From contig MHBG01000066.1 of NCBI GenBank assembly GCA_001804785.1, positions 1 to 64,000 on the forward strand: a DNA stretch of 64,000 bases, written 5' to 3'. Both the position numbers and the translations under genes were made by a program. Positions 53,449-61,770 of the stretch are shown piece after piece (within the stretch, counting starts at the first letter, position 1; the number at the start of each line of letters is the position of its first letter). The notes under the pieces are model-generated. The model was not told where the DNA came from. It did not search any database and worked only from the letters and a program-made list of their open reading frames with translations. Source of the DNA: Lentisphaerae bacterium GWF2_45_14 (GTDB lineage: Bacteria > Verrucomicrobiota > Lentisphaeria > Victivallales > GWF2-45-14).

Positions 53449-54093
53449 TTACTCTACGGTGATTAGCGCAGAGTCCTTAAAATCATCATTTGCTATGTCG
53501 ATAAGAAAAATACCTGTGATAAGGTCCGCCATTTCGACCGGGTGAATCTGCACATTGACAGAAGCAAGACAGCCGACAAAAACTCCGACGCCCCAGAAAT
53601 CCTCTATCTTGTTCTTATAGACATTGTTAGATGGTGACGGGATATGCATATTTGTCACATCATAGACAAATTCGTCGTCGAACGTGCCGAAAGTTTCGTC
53701 GAGGTAGCGGTATGATGCCGTCAAACATATCGCGCTTATTTCCCAGCCTTCAGTATGTCCGCCACCGATCTGCCTCTTAAACCCCTTGCCTATAAAGTAC
53801 TTTTCACCCGAAAATCCAATCAGCTTGCAATAGTTTGTAATCCGGGGCTGAAGAGCAACTTCATGTCCGAAACCAAGTTCAAGTGTAAAAATATCGACCG
53901 TGTCAAGGAATCTATTCGGAAAATATAAAGCAGTCATCCGCAACGCTTTGTTCCCACTGTCCGCATTCTGTTCGACAGTCTGTTCGGGCTTAGGGACAGG
54001 TGCCGCTGTCGGCGCTTCCTGAGCAACTAAGCTTGAGGTAAAACAACACACCGCCGTGAACAACGCCGCAATACTGATGATATTCCTTCCCAT
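53449..54093 (-). CDS. Secreted protein of unknown function
   Basis: 214 residues. Signal peptide about 1-24 (MGRNIISIAALFTAVCCF, cleaved after LVA), then a Pro/Glu/Thr-rich linker. The body contains FPNRFLDTVDIFTLELGFG, RITNYCKLIGFSGEKYFIG and IHPVEMADLITGIFLIDIAND. Alternating strand-like pattern suggests an outer-membrane or surface-associated fold, but no family is named. Encoded divergently to the secretin-like pair across a 368-bp spacer; a link with the secretins is only suggested by position. Confidence 0.6.
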   Translation of the reverse strand: MGRNIISIAALFTAVCCFTSSLVAQEAPTAAPVPKPEQTVEQNADSGNKALRMTALYFPNRFLDTVDIFTLELGFGHEVALQPRITNYCKLIGFSGEKYFIGKGFKRQIGGGHTEGWEISAICLTASYRYLDETFGTFDDEFVYDVTNMHIPSPSNNVYKNKIEDFWGVGVFVGCLASVNVQIHPVEMADLITGIFLIDIANDDFKDSALITVE

Positions 54094-54461
54094 TTCCCGA
54101 TATCCTTTCTATTAAATTCGGCTAATTTGAATTAGGTAATGTAATACATCGCGAGAATTTAGCAAGGTGATTATAAAAACGTATTAAAAAAGGACACATG
54201 TTTATGTATTTGCGAAAAAACTTCTGTTTCACGATATTTTAAATAGAATATTCGCCAACGACAGCTAGATTAGCGGGCAAATTATTGGCAGGGCATGTAA
54301 AGGTTGGAAGATAATTCCGATTGTAACCCTATTCTAATTCTAATCTAACATGCCGAAGTTTGCAAAGTTTTGCGTGCGGAATAAGTTTATTCTCAAACGG
54401 AAAATTTAACAGGCAACCTGAAAATTTTGAGAAAAAAAATAGAAAGAGGAGCAGTAAAGGA
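54094..54461. other. 368-bp divergent spacer before the secretin-like pair
   Basis: AT-rich, no gene. It must hold promoters for both flanking genes. I found no strong consensus promoter. GAGGAG (54446-54451) is the ribosome binding site of the first secretin-like gene. A repeated ATTCTAATTCTAATCTAA stretch near 54333-54350 is a simple-sequence tract of unknown meaning. Confidence 0.5.
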
Positions 54462-55886
54462 ATGAAACTGAAAAGCAAAGTTTTGGCTGGTCTGGCCCTG
54501 CTGGCAGGGACCGTAGGCCCGATGACCGCCCAAGAGACACGGACCTTGACATTAATTGAGGACTATGACCAAAAGTACATGTGTACAAAGGTCTTCGAAC
54601 TTAAGCATGTAAAAGCTGAAGACCTGACGCCTTTCATTGTCGGTGCGGTCAAACGCTATAATAGTGAATCGGACGTGCAGCGTCTCAGCTATAAGGTTGG
54701 AAACAAATCATTCATCGTTGTCAGCACCGGCGTTGATATGATGCCGTATGTCGAAGATATGATCGCAAAACTAGACAGACCATGCGCAAAAAAGGACGTT
54801 AACGGTTCCATTGTCGATGGTGACGGGATCTATCGATTTGTCTATTATCCCAAGTTCCGTACGACATCAAATATGAGGGACGTCCTCAAGCTTACGGTGA
54901 GCGACGGAGCAAACTACGTCGATCTCGGGACAAATATGTTCTACTGGAAAGACTCGCTTTCAGATGGCAATACACAGCTCACTTGGCTCAAAGCCCTCGA
55001 CAGGGCGATTCCCCAGGTAAATGTTCAGATTAACGTATATGAACTCAATGAAAATGATTTCATAGAATTGGGCGTTGACTATATTAGCTGGAAAAATGGA
55101 CCAGGTGCAAGCCTCCTCGGAATGGGCTATGACTGGCTCAATTTCAAATCGGTAAGCAACTACAGCTCGTGGCAAAATATGGTAAGCAATGTGGCAAGCG
55201 GGCCGGCCGCGGATTACACAGGAATGGCGGGATTCATGGTCGCGCCGCAATTTGATGCGACATTCCTGCGCATGCTCTCACAGAAAGGGCGGGCTAAAGT
55301 CGCTTCTTCCGGTTCACTTGTCGTGATAAATGACGCCAACAGCGATCCGGGCGACGACAACTACAGTAATGCAGACTACAAAATAAAATTTGTTCCCTCG
55401 CTGCAAAATATACAAAAGGACTCCAACCGGAATGTCAGTGTAAGCACCATCACCGACGAGTTCTATTTCTATCTCAGAAAACCGACAATAGGCTTCAATG
55501 AGGCCGCCACGGAATCAGCCACGCTCATGTTCGGCTGGGTACTCAACATAAAAAACCAGGTTGAAGAAACAAATACAGGCACCCCAGTCTACAATACTCA
55601 GACAATGAGGTCTTGGCTCACTCTCGATGCCGGAAGCGAGAAGCTTCTCGGTTCGTTCGTAAAAGAACATAAGGTAAACCAAAACAACGGCATGCCCTTC
55701 CTGAACGACATACCTGGGATCAAATATCTCACAGGCGCCACGGAGGATTCCAAAACAAGAACGATAGTCTTCGTTACCGTAAAAGCGACACCGGTTGTGC
55801 CGGGCACCGCCGTCTCGGAATGGGCGGGCAAAATGATAACAGCTGCGGAGCTGGTCAAAGAAGACATCAAGGCGATGGATAAATAA
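54462..55886 (+). CDS. Secretin-like protein 1 (divergent outer-membrane secretin family)
   Basis: 474 residues from the ATG at 54462 behind GAGGAG. Signal peptide 1-23 (KLKSKVLAGLALLAGTVGPMTAQ). An N-domain (KVFELKHVKAEDLTPFI, as in secretin N1-type domains) precedes a region with VNVQINVYELNENDFIELGVDYISWKNGPG, which parallels the VxVEAxIxEV...LG strand of secretins. The C-terminus FLNDIPGIKYLTGATEDSKTRTIVFVTV resembles the PLLGDIPxxGxLF end. Overlaps or abuts the second secretin-like gene (TAATG), so they are probably coupled. Too divergent to assign a secretion system. Confidence 0.7.
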   Translation: MKLKSKVLAGLALLAGTVGPMTAQETRTLTLIEDYDQKYMCTKVFELKHVKAEDLTPFIVGAVKRYNSESDVQRLSYKVGNKSFIVVSTGVDMMPYVEDMIAKLDRPCAKKDVNGSIVDGDGIYRFVYYPKFRTTSNMRDVLKLTVSDGANYVDLGTNMFYWKDSLSDGNTQLTWLKALDRAIPQVNVQINVYELNENDFIELGVDYISWKNGPGASLLGMGYDWLNFKSVSNYSSWQNMVSNVASGPAADYTGMAGFMVAPQFDATFLRMLSQKGRAKVASSGSLVVINDANSDPGDDNYSNADYKIKFVPSLQNIQKDSNRNVSVSTITDEFYFYLRKPTIGFNEAATESATLMFGWVLNIKNQVEETNTGTPVYNTQTMRSWLTLDAGSEKLLGSFVKEHKVNQNNGMPFLNDIPGIKYLTGATEDSKTRTIVFVTVKATPVVPGTAVSEWAGKMITAAELVKEDIKAMDK

Positions 55887-55915
55887 TGAAATCAAATAAG
55901 AGGAAAACCACAGAT

Positions 55916-57880
55916 ATGAATAAGAAAATACTGTCTCTCCTGGCACTGGGAGCTACCGCATTGACCCCTGTTTCTTCGATGGCATACAGCGAAGCAACCC
56001 CGCTGCCCGATAGAAGTCAGATGCAAACACACATCAAGCTCAATATCAAAGATGAAACAAAAGCGGTGCATTTTATCAACACCAACAATGACCCGGACAT
56101 ATTCACTAAGACTTATGTCCTCAAGTATGCAGACCCCTACGAACTGCGCCCCTATCTCATGAGCGCAGTGAAATCCGAAAGGGTGAAGGGCGATGCCGGA
56201 AAAATCGAAGTCATAAAGTATGAAGACGGCACCGGCGTACTCATCGTGTCCGCCGAAGACTACCGCTTCGATAAGCCGCAGGGCGGAATGAGCATCGATG
56301 AAATAATAACAACTCTCGACCTTCCGAAAGTTTCATCCTCCTCGGGACATAAATATTACCTGTACTTCCCGAAATACTGGGATGCGTCCAGTCTCAAAAC
56401 AGTCATCGACAGTGTAGGTTTGAACGTATCAAACGATCCGACTGAACTTGAGGGAGGCAGAGATAAAGTATCCGTCGACACCGGCCTCAACGCAATGCTA
56501 TTCTACACTCCTCCGTACTCCGTAAAGACCGTTGAAAATATGCTCAAGCTATATGATACGCCAACATCCGAGGCCCTCATAAAATATACTATATATGAGA
56601 TATCCTCGGAAGATGACGGCTCCGTAGGCGTTGACTTTCAGTCTTGGAAAAACGGACCCGGCGCCGACCTCTTTGCCGCCGGCAGCCGCTGGACAAATGG
56701 GTGGGATCCTTCCACAATGGCGGTAACCACGAGGAACTACACACGTAACGGCTATACGCAATACGTAAATTTCAGCCCGAAATGGAACACCAAGTACCTC
56801 GACTACCTGGCAGCCAAAAGCCATGCGAAGATCATAACCGCAGGCCAGCTCTCGATAATGAACAACACCGAAGGCTATATCCAGAATATAACAAGTCTAG
56901 CTTCGATAGAGGACGGCGCCGCCATCGGCTCAACCGTTTCAATCGGTGCCTACCAAAGACTGAGCGATGCGGCATGGGACATCGACGGAAACGCCAACGC
57001 AGCAAACAATAACAGATACAGAATCAACAGCGCCATAGACTATAACGGAAATGACATATCCTTGTTCAAATCCGACGGAACAACAAACGTCGGCGCGGCT
57101 CCGGCACAGGCAATAGATTTCACAATCACAAAATCTACTGTCGGCACCGAAACCTATTACTATATGAAATTGGACGGGGAGATGGATGCCTATTTCTTCA
57201 GCTACACGGGGCAGAATCTCGGCAAGGAAGTAAGATGTCTTGACGCAGAACTTCAGCGTTGCACAAGGACCTTGACAGGCGTAAGCAATGGAGCAAACGT
57301 TTATTCGTATGCATGGGTTACCCAGACCGGCTGGCAGACAGATCGGAACTACAGCATCGCCAAGAATATTCAACGCGATACAAAGGTCAACGGATATGGC
57401 TTCAAGCTCTCTCTGAAACCCAGTGTATGCGAAAAAGCGACTAGCCTTTCAATAGACATGACCAATACAAACCTCATAGGGTTCAAAAATGACGGTGTCC
57501 CAAGAACAACTCAGTCCGAGGTCAAGACTACGGTAATGGTCGAAAATGGCGGACAGAAGTTCGTGGTCGGCGGACTCGACAAAAAGGAACTCATCCGAAG
57601 CGTGAGCAAGGTGCCATGGCTCGGCGATATCCCGGGACTCGGCTGGATATTCTCCAGCGAATCAGAAATCATCAAAAAATCTCAGATTGTTGCGGTAATA
57701 GAATGCATACCGGCAATGCCTAAAGAAAACCTGTCAGATGAAGTCATAAATACCATAACCGGCATTAAAAATGACATTGACAACTTCGGGATCAAAGCCG
57801 GATTTATCGACCAAAACGACTACGGGTTCAACCAGTTCCTGCTCGACAAGAACAAAACAAGCCTCGACCCCCTCCCGTAA
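55916..57880 (+). CDS. Secretin-like protein 2
   Basis: 654 residues from the ATG at 55916; an earlier ATG at 55886 overlaps the previous stop (TAATG) and cannot be excluded. Signal peptide about 1-23 (MNKKILSLLALGATALTPVS). N-domains with YVLKYADPYELRPYLM, a shared SWKNGPGA(D)L motif with protein 1 and a secretin-type C-terminus TVMVENGGQKFVVGGLDKKE, then VPWLGDIPGLGWIFSSESE. Tandem homologue of protein 1, with a longer inserted middle. Presumably forms an outer-membrane channel, alone or with its neighbour. No T2SS, T3SS or pilus genes are adjacent. Strong terminator follows at 57902. Confidence 0.78.
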   Translation: MNKKILSLLALGATALTPVSSMAYSEATPLPDRSQMQTHIKLNIKDETKAVHFINTNNDPDIFTKTYVLKYADPYELRPYLMSAVKSERVKGDAGKIEVIKYEDGTGVLIVSAEDYRFDKPQGGMSIDEIITTLDLPKVSSSSGHKYYLYFPKYWDASSLKTVIDSVGLNVSNDPTELEGGRDKVSVDTGLNAMLFYTPPYSVKTVENMLKLYDTPTSEALIKYTIYEISSEDDGSVGVDFQSWKNGPGADLFAAGSRWTNGWDPSTMAVTTRNYTRNGYTQYVNFSPKWNTKYLDYLAAKSHAKIITAGQLSIMNNTEGYIQNITSLASIEDGAAIGSTVSIGAYQRLSDAAWDIDGNANAANNNRYRINSAIDYNGNDISLFKSDGTTNVGAAPAQAIDFTITKSTVGTETYYYMKLDGEMDAYFFSYTGQNLGKEVRCLDAELQRCTRTLTGVSNGANVYSYAWVTQTGWQTDRNYSIAKNIQRDTKVNGYGFKLSLKPSVCEKATSLSIDMTNTNLIGFKNDGVPRTTQSEVKTTVMVENGGQKFVVGGLDKKELIRSVSKVPWLGDIPGLGWIFSSESEIIKKSQIVAVIECIPAMPKENLSDEVINTITGIKNDIDNFGIKAGFIDQNDYGFNQFLLDKNKTSLDPLP

Positions 57881-57901
57881 AATAAAAAGCCACCCGAACA
57901 G

Positions 57902-57930
57902 GGCGCCGTTAATAGCGGCGCCTTTTTTTA
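57902..57930 (+). terminator. Intrinsic terminator after the secretin-like pair
   Basis: GGCGCCG (57902-57908) pairs with CGGCGCC (57916-57922) over 7 bp with a 7-base loop, followed by seven T. Ends transcription before panB, which has its own promoter. Confidence 0.9.
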
Positions 57931-57948
57931 TTTCGCCAGTTAATGAGG

Positions 57949-57977
57949 TTGACACAATACGTTTTCAGATATATCTT
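57949..57977 (+). promoter_or_regulatory. Promoter of panB
   Basis: Perfect TTGACA (57949-57954), 17-bp spacer, TATCTT (57972-57977). The ATG I favour (57985) is seven bases after the -10, so the mRNA would start at or next to the start codon. Confidence 0.6.
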
Positions 57978-57984
57978 TCAGGTC

Positions 57985-58791
57985 ATGAAAGCTCAGAAGA
58001 AAATAAACGTAAGCCATTTTCTTAAAAAAAAGGAAAAAGGCGAAAAGATAGTCGCGTTGACGGCGTATGACGCACCGACGGCTAAACTCGCGGAAGAATG
58101 CGGAGTAGACCTCATCCTTGTCGGTGACTCGATGGGCATGACAATGCTCGGCTACAAAAACACCATTCCGGTAACGCTTGAGCAGTCCCTTCATCACAGT
58201 GCAGCGGTGAGACGCGGCGCGGAATTCTCTTTCATCGTTGGCGATATGCCATTCATGACGTACCAGATTTCGCCGGAACAGGCGATGCAGAACGCCGCAC
58301 GCTACCTTCAGGAAGCAATGATAGACGCAGTGAAACTCGAAGGCGGTGAAAAAACAGCATCGACAGTTGAAAGACTTGTCTCAGCGGGAGTTCCCGTTCT
58401 CGGACATATCGGACTCCTTCCTCAAAACATTCTCACATCAGGCGGTTACAGAATAACCGGAAAAACACAAGATGACGCGGAACGACTTGTCAAAGACGCT
58501 CTGGCGCTTGAAAAAGCGGGGGCCTTCGCGATAGTGCTGGAAGGAATGTCTTCTGAAGCCGCCGCCGAAGTAACGCACAATCTAAAAATACCGACAATAG
58601 GCATAGGCGCAGGCCCTGGCTGCGACGGACAAGTGCAGGTTATCAACGACTTGCTCGGACTCTTTACTGACTTCGTGCCGAAACACGCAAAAAAATACTG
58701 CGACCTCAGCTCCGAAATAAGGAAGGCGCTCACTGCGTATACATCAGATGTCAAAGCTGGTGTTTTCCCCGGCCCGGATCAGTCTTTTTAA
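57985..58791 (+). CDS. panB: 3-methyl-2-oxobutanoate hydroxymethyltransferase
   Basis: First committed step of pantothenate synthesis, transferring hydroxymethyl from methylene-THF. 268 residues. EKIVALTAYDAPTAKLAEECGVDLILVGDSMGMTMLGY, VGDMPFMTY, VKLEGG and GIGAGPGCDGQVQVINDLLG are diagnostic. Start at 57985 matches family N-termini; an ATG at 57943 overlaps the promoter and is unlikely. No panC or panD is adjacent. Confidence 0.94.
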   Translation: MKAQKKINVSHFLKKKEKGEKIVALTAYDAPTAKLAEECGVDLILVGDSMGMTMLGYKNTIPVTLEQSLHHSAAVRRGAEFSFIVGDMPFMTYQISPEQAMQNAARYLQEAMIDAVKLEGGEKTASTVERLVSAGVPVLGHIGLLPQNILTSGGYRITGKTQDDAERLVKDALALEKAGAFAIVLEGMSSEAAAEVTHNLKIPTIGIGAGPGCDGQVQVINDLLGLFTDFVPKHAKKYCDLSSEIRKALTAYTSDVKAGVFPGPDQSF

Positions 58792-58792
58792 G

Positions 58793-59731
58793 TCATTTTT
58801 TCCCGGACATGATACGCTTGACCTCAGAGGCTATTTCAGGAGGAAGAGCTAATTTCCCTGTCTTCTGAACTTTATCAAGAACCGTATTTGCCCGATGAAT
58901 AAATGTGTGGCCCTTAAGGATTATTCCACTCTGTCTTAACGCCTCTTCCCGTGCGAGCATGGAATTGTCTAGATACTTCATCACGACTTCGCGGCAGTCC
59001 TCCTTAAACACAGGAGGCTTCGCCTCCCCGAAAAGTAAATCGAGAGCGGGCTTCTCATTCGTTATCAAAACACAGCCGGAGGCCATTGCGTTAAAAACGG
59101 TAAAGTTCGCTGAATTAAGGTTTTGCGGAGAAGAGGCATCGATACAAATCCTTGACTGATTGTAGAGCAAATTCAATTCCTCTTCGGTATCCAGACACCC
59201 CTTGTACAATGACGCGGACTCAGGGTAGTCCTTCCAGCCATGCTCCCACGGTCCGAAAACAGCCACGTTAAGTCCGGCAAGCTGCCGGAGAACTTCCATG
59301 CGCGGCGGCGAAACTATTCCGGTAAGAACAACATCGTATATCTTTTCTACATCCAGCGGATGAAATATTTTCTCATCCGTCGCAAGCGGCAGATAAGTAT
59401 TTTTGATTCCGGCGGCCTTCCATTTTTCGGAACACCCCAAATCCGACTGGAGAATGAGTCCCGTTCTGGACACCTTTGACAGATCGTCAATATCATCCGC
59501 CCAATACTGCGCCACCCGTGAATTGTAAAACTGCGCGAGCGTAAACGCTGACTCGCCCAGCTTTATGATGGAAGAGCCTGAGTATCCCATAATCAGCTCA
59601 TAGGAATCCATCAGCTTTTCCCCTGCGGGAAGCTCGGTTACGGTATGCCCCAGAGTCCTGAACGCCCTGACAAAGCCCCTCATTATTTTAGGACCGGCAT
59701 GCCCGGGCATATAATTAATCAGGACATTCAT
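58793..59731 (-). CDS. CgeB-like glycosyltransferase
   Basis: 312 residues, GT-B type with DUF3880/CgeB-like features: NVLINYMPGHAGPKIMRGF, a middle STRVAQYWADDIDDL-like stretch, SDLGCSEKWKAAGIKNTYLPLATDE, and CIDASSPQNLNSANFTVFNAMASGCVLITNE in the donor-binding half. Likely adds a sugar to a protein or surface glycan. Its ATG overlaps the stop of the upstream flavoprotein gene (ATGA), so it is translationally coupled to the Fe-S/flavin operon, which is odd. The product's role there is unclear. Confidence 0.75.
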   Translation of the reverse strand: MNVLINYMPGHAGPKIMRGFVRAFRTLGHTVTELPAGEKLMDSYELIMGYSGSSIIKLGESAFTLAQFYNSRVAQYWADDIDDLSKVSRTGLILQSDLGCSEKWKAAGIKNTYLPLATDEKIFHPLDVEKIYDVVLTGIVSPPRMEVLRQLAGLNVAVFGPWEHGWKDYPESASLYKGCLDTEEELNLLYNQSRICIDASSPQNLNSANFTVFNAMASGCVLITNEKPALDLLFGEAKPPVFKEDCREVVMKYLDNSMLAREEALRQSGIILKGHTFIHRANTVLDKVQKTGKLALPPEIASEVKRIMSGKK

Positions 59732-61770
59732 GGTTTCTTGTTTTTATCTTTCCAGCCAAGAGCACCGACGGGACACTCTTCGATGCACTGTCCGCACTCA
59801 GAACAGGAATCGGGAAGCGCATTTCCAAAAGCCGGTTCCACCTTGGAGTAGAAGCCTCGATTTTTTAAACTGAGCAGATTTTTGTTGACGACTTCCGCGC
59901 AGATTTTTACGCAAATCCCGCACTTTATGCACTTCTTTCTATCGTGTATTATCGTGGGGTGCCGGTTGTCGTAAGCGGAAATAACTTTTTCTCCTTTTAT
60001 CGCGTCCGGTTTCGCTCCGTAGCCTTCGGAATGCTTCTTGAGTTTGCATTCGCCTTTGGCGGTACATGAACATTCTATGCAGCGTTCGCCTTCTTTCATA
60101 ATATCTTCGGACGGAATGGTCGAACAGACTTCCTTGAAAGTAGATTTCCTATCTTCCAGAGGAATAAAGCGCATGGAAACGCGGTCTTCTTCGGAAACAT
60201 CGTTCCTTAGATAGACCAAATCGTCCTTTACAAGGCTGCTCCAGTGTCCTCTGGAAACGTTTATCGATTCAGGGATATCGTCTTTTTGACCGGTGAGGAA
60301 GTTATTGATGGCGAGCGCTATCTTGCGTCCTCCGGCAACGCCTTCGACAACAGTGGCGGCCCCGGTAACGCAATCGCCCGCGGCAAACACATTGCCTTCC
60401 ATCTTAAAGGTTTTCTGACATACGTCGACATCGCCATAGCGGTTTGTCTTAATTTCCTCGGTGGCATGCGTTTTCTGCCCTATTGCCGCAATTACGGTAT
60501 CGGCTTCGGTATCAAATTCAGAGCCTTTTACCGGAATGGGTTTGCGTCTTCCTGATGCGTCAGGTTCGCCGAGTTCCATTCTTATGCAGGTAAGGACGAG
60601 CTTGCCGCTCTCTTTTTTAGCTAGTTTCACGGGAGCGATGAGAAACTCGAATTTCACACCCTCCTCCTTCGCCTCGTGAATCTCAATCTTTTCGGCTGGC
60701 ATCTCATTTTCAGTACGGCGATAGAAGCATGACACATCGGGACTTCCGAGTCTTATAGACGTTCTGACGCAATCCATTGCCGTATTACCGCCGCCTATAA
60801 CGATAGTCTTGCCTGGATTCTCTCCCTGCCAGTCGTTCCGGGCGAGGGATTCCAGCCACTGTATGCCCTGAGACGCAAATTCTTCGCCCTCGCACTGCAT
60901 CGAGCTTGCGCGCCAGCATCCGATGGTTACGGCAACGGCATCATAGTGTTGATTAAGGTCTTTCAGAAAAATATCGACGCCTAGTTTTTTATTGCATTCT
61001 ATTTTTATCCCCATTTTGAGGAAGTGACGAATCTCGCGGTCGACGATATTCTTAGGCAGACGGTATTCCGGTATCCCATAGCGGAGCATGCCGCCGGGCT
61101 TCGGCATTTTTTCAAATATCACGACATCGACCCCGAGCCTGCGAAGGAAATAAGCAACCGAAAGTCCTGCGGGACCAGCGCCTATGACTGCGGCTTTTTT
61201 GCCAGTCAAAGCAGGAAGCTCCTCCATATACTCATCATAAAAAAGATCGCCAGCAAGACGCTTGAAATCGTTTATGGCAAGAGGTTTACCAATTATATTC
61301 TTACGACAGTCCTTTTCGCAGAACCTCGGACAGACGCGCCCGATTGAAAGCGGCAGCGGAATGCGCTCCTTGATTATCTTGAGAGCCTCCAGAAATTCCC
61401 CATGCCTTCCTGCTCGCACGTATTCCTCTATCGAAGCATGAGCGGGGCAGGCAACAGTGCAGGGAGCTTCACAATCACCGGCATGTTCGGAAAGAAGGAG
61501 CTCGAGAGCCGCTCTGCGCATTTCCGTTACATCATCGGATGATGATTCGATCTGCATTCCATCGGCGGGAACCGCTGAGCATGAAGGAAGGAAACGACCA
61601 GTTTTAACGTCCTTCACAATACAGACAAAGCACGATGTAGTATGCGAAATCTTGCCGCTAAAGCAGAGAGTGGGAATTTCGATTCCGTTCTCGGTCGCGA
61701 CACTGAGAATAGTCTTGCCTTTTTCGGCCTCTATGAGTTTACCGTCTATAGTGACTTTAATTTTGTCCAT
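59728..61770 (-). CDS. Fe-S flavoprotein: 2Fe-2S domain, GltD-like oxidoreductase, 4Fe-4S domains (StnB-like)
   Basis: 680 residues. N-terminal plant-type 2Fe-2S ligands (Cys36, Cys47, Cys50, Cys64), further 4Fe-4S cysteines (100/104/108 and 147/151/155), then a GltD/NfnB-like FAD/NAD(P)H module with GAGPAGL (197-203), second Rossmann motif GGGNTAMDC and GDCVTGAATVVEG, then two ferredoxin-type clusters at the C-terminus (CIKCGICVKIC, CSECGQCIEEC). Together with NuoF- and NuoE-like neighbours this resembles the Sporomusa-type Nfn (Stn) bifurcating transhydrogenase. GGAGGT precedes the ATG. Confidence 0.87.
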   Translation of the reverse strand: MDKIKVTIDGKLIEAEKGKTILSVATENGIEIPTLCFSGKISHTTSCFVCIVKDVKTGRFLPSCSAVPADGMQIESSSDDVTEMRRAALELLLSEHAGDCEAPCTVACPAHASIEEYVRAGRHGEFLEALKIIKERIPLPLSIGRVCPRFCEKDCRKNIIGKPLAINDFKRLAGDLFYDEYMEELPALTGKKAAVIGAGPAGLSVAYFLRRLGVDVVIFEKMPKPGGMLRYGIPEYRLPKNIVDREIRHFLKMGIKIECNKKLGVDIFLKDLNQHYDAVAVTIGCWRASSMQCEGEEFASQGIQWLESLARNDWQGENPGKTIVIGGGNTAMDCVRTSIRLGSPDVSCFYRRTENEMPAEKIEIHEAKEEGVKFEFLIAPVKLAKKESGKLVLTCIRMELGEPDASGRRKPIPVKGSEFDTEADTVIAAIGQKTHATEEIKTNRYGDVDVCQKTFKMEGNVFAAGDCVTGAATVVEGVAGGRKIALAINNFLTGQKDDIPESINVSRGHWSSLVKDDLVYLRNDVSEEDRVSMRFIPLEDRKSTFKEVCSTIPSEDIMKEGERCIECSCTAKGECKLKKHSEGYGAKPDAIKGEKVISAYDNRHPTIIHDRKKCIKCGICVKICAEVVNKNLLSLKNRGFYSKVEPAFGNALPDSCSECGQCIEECPVGALGWKDKNKKP

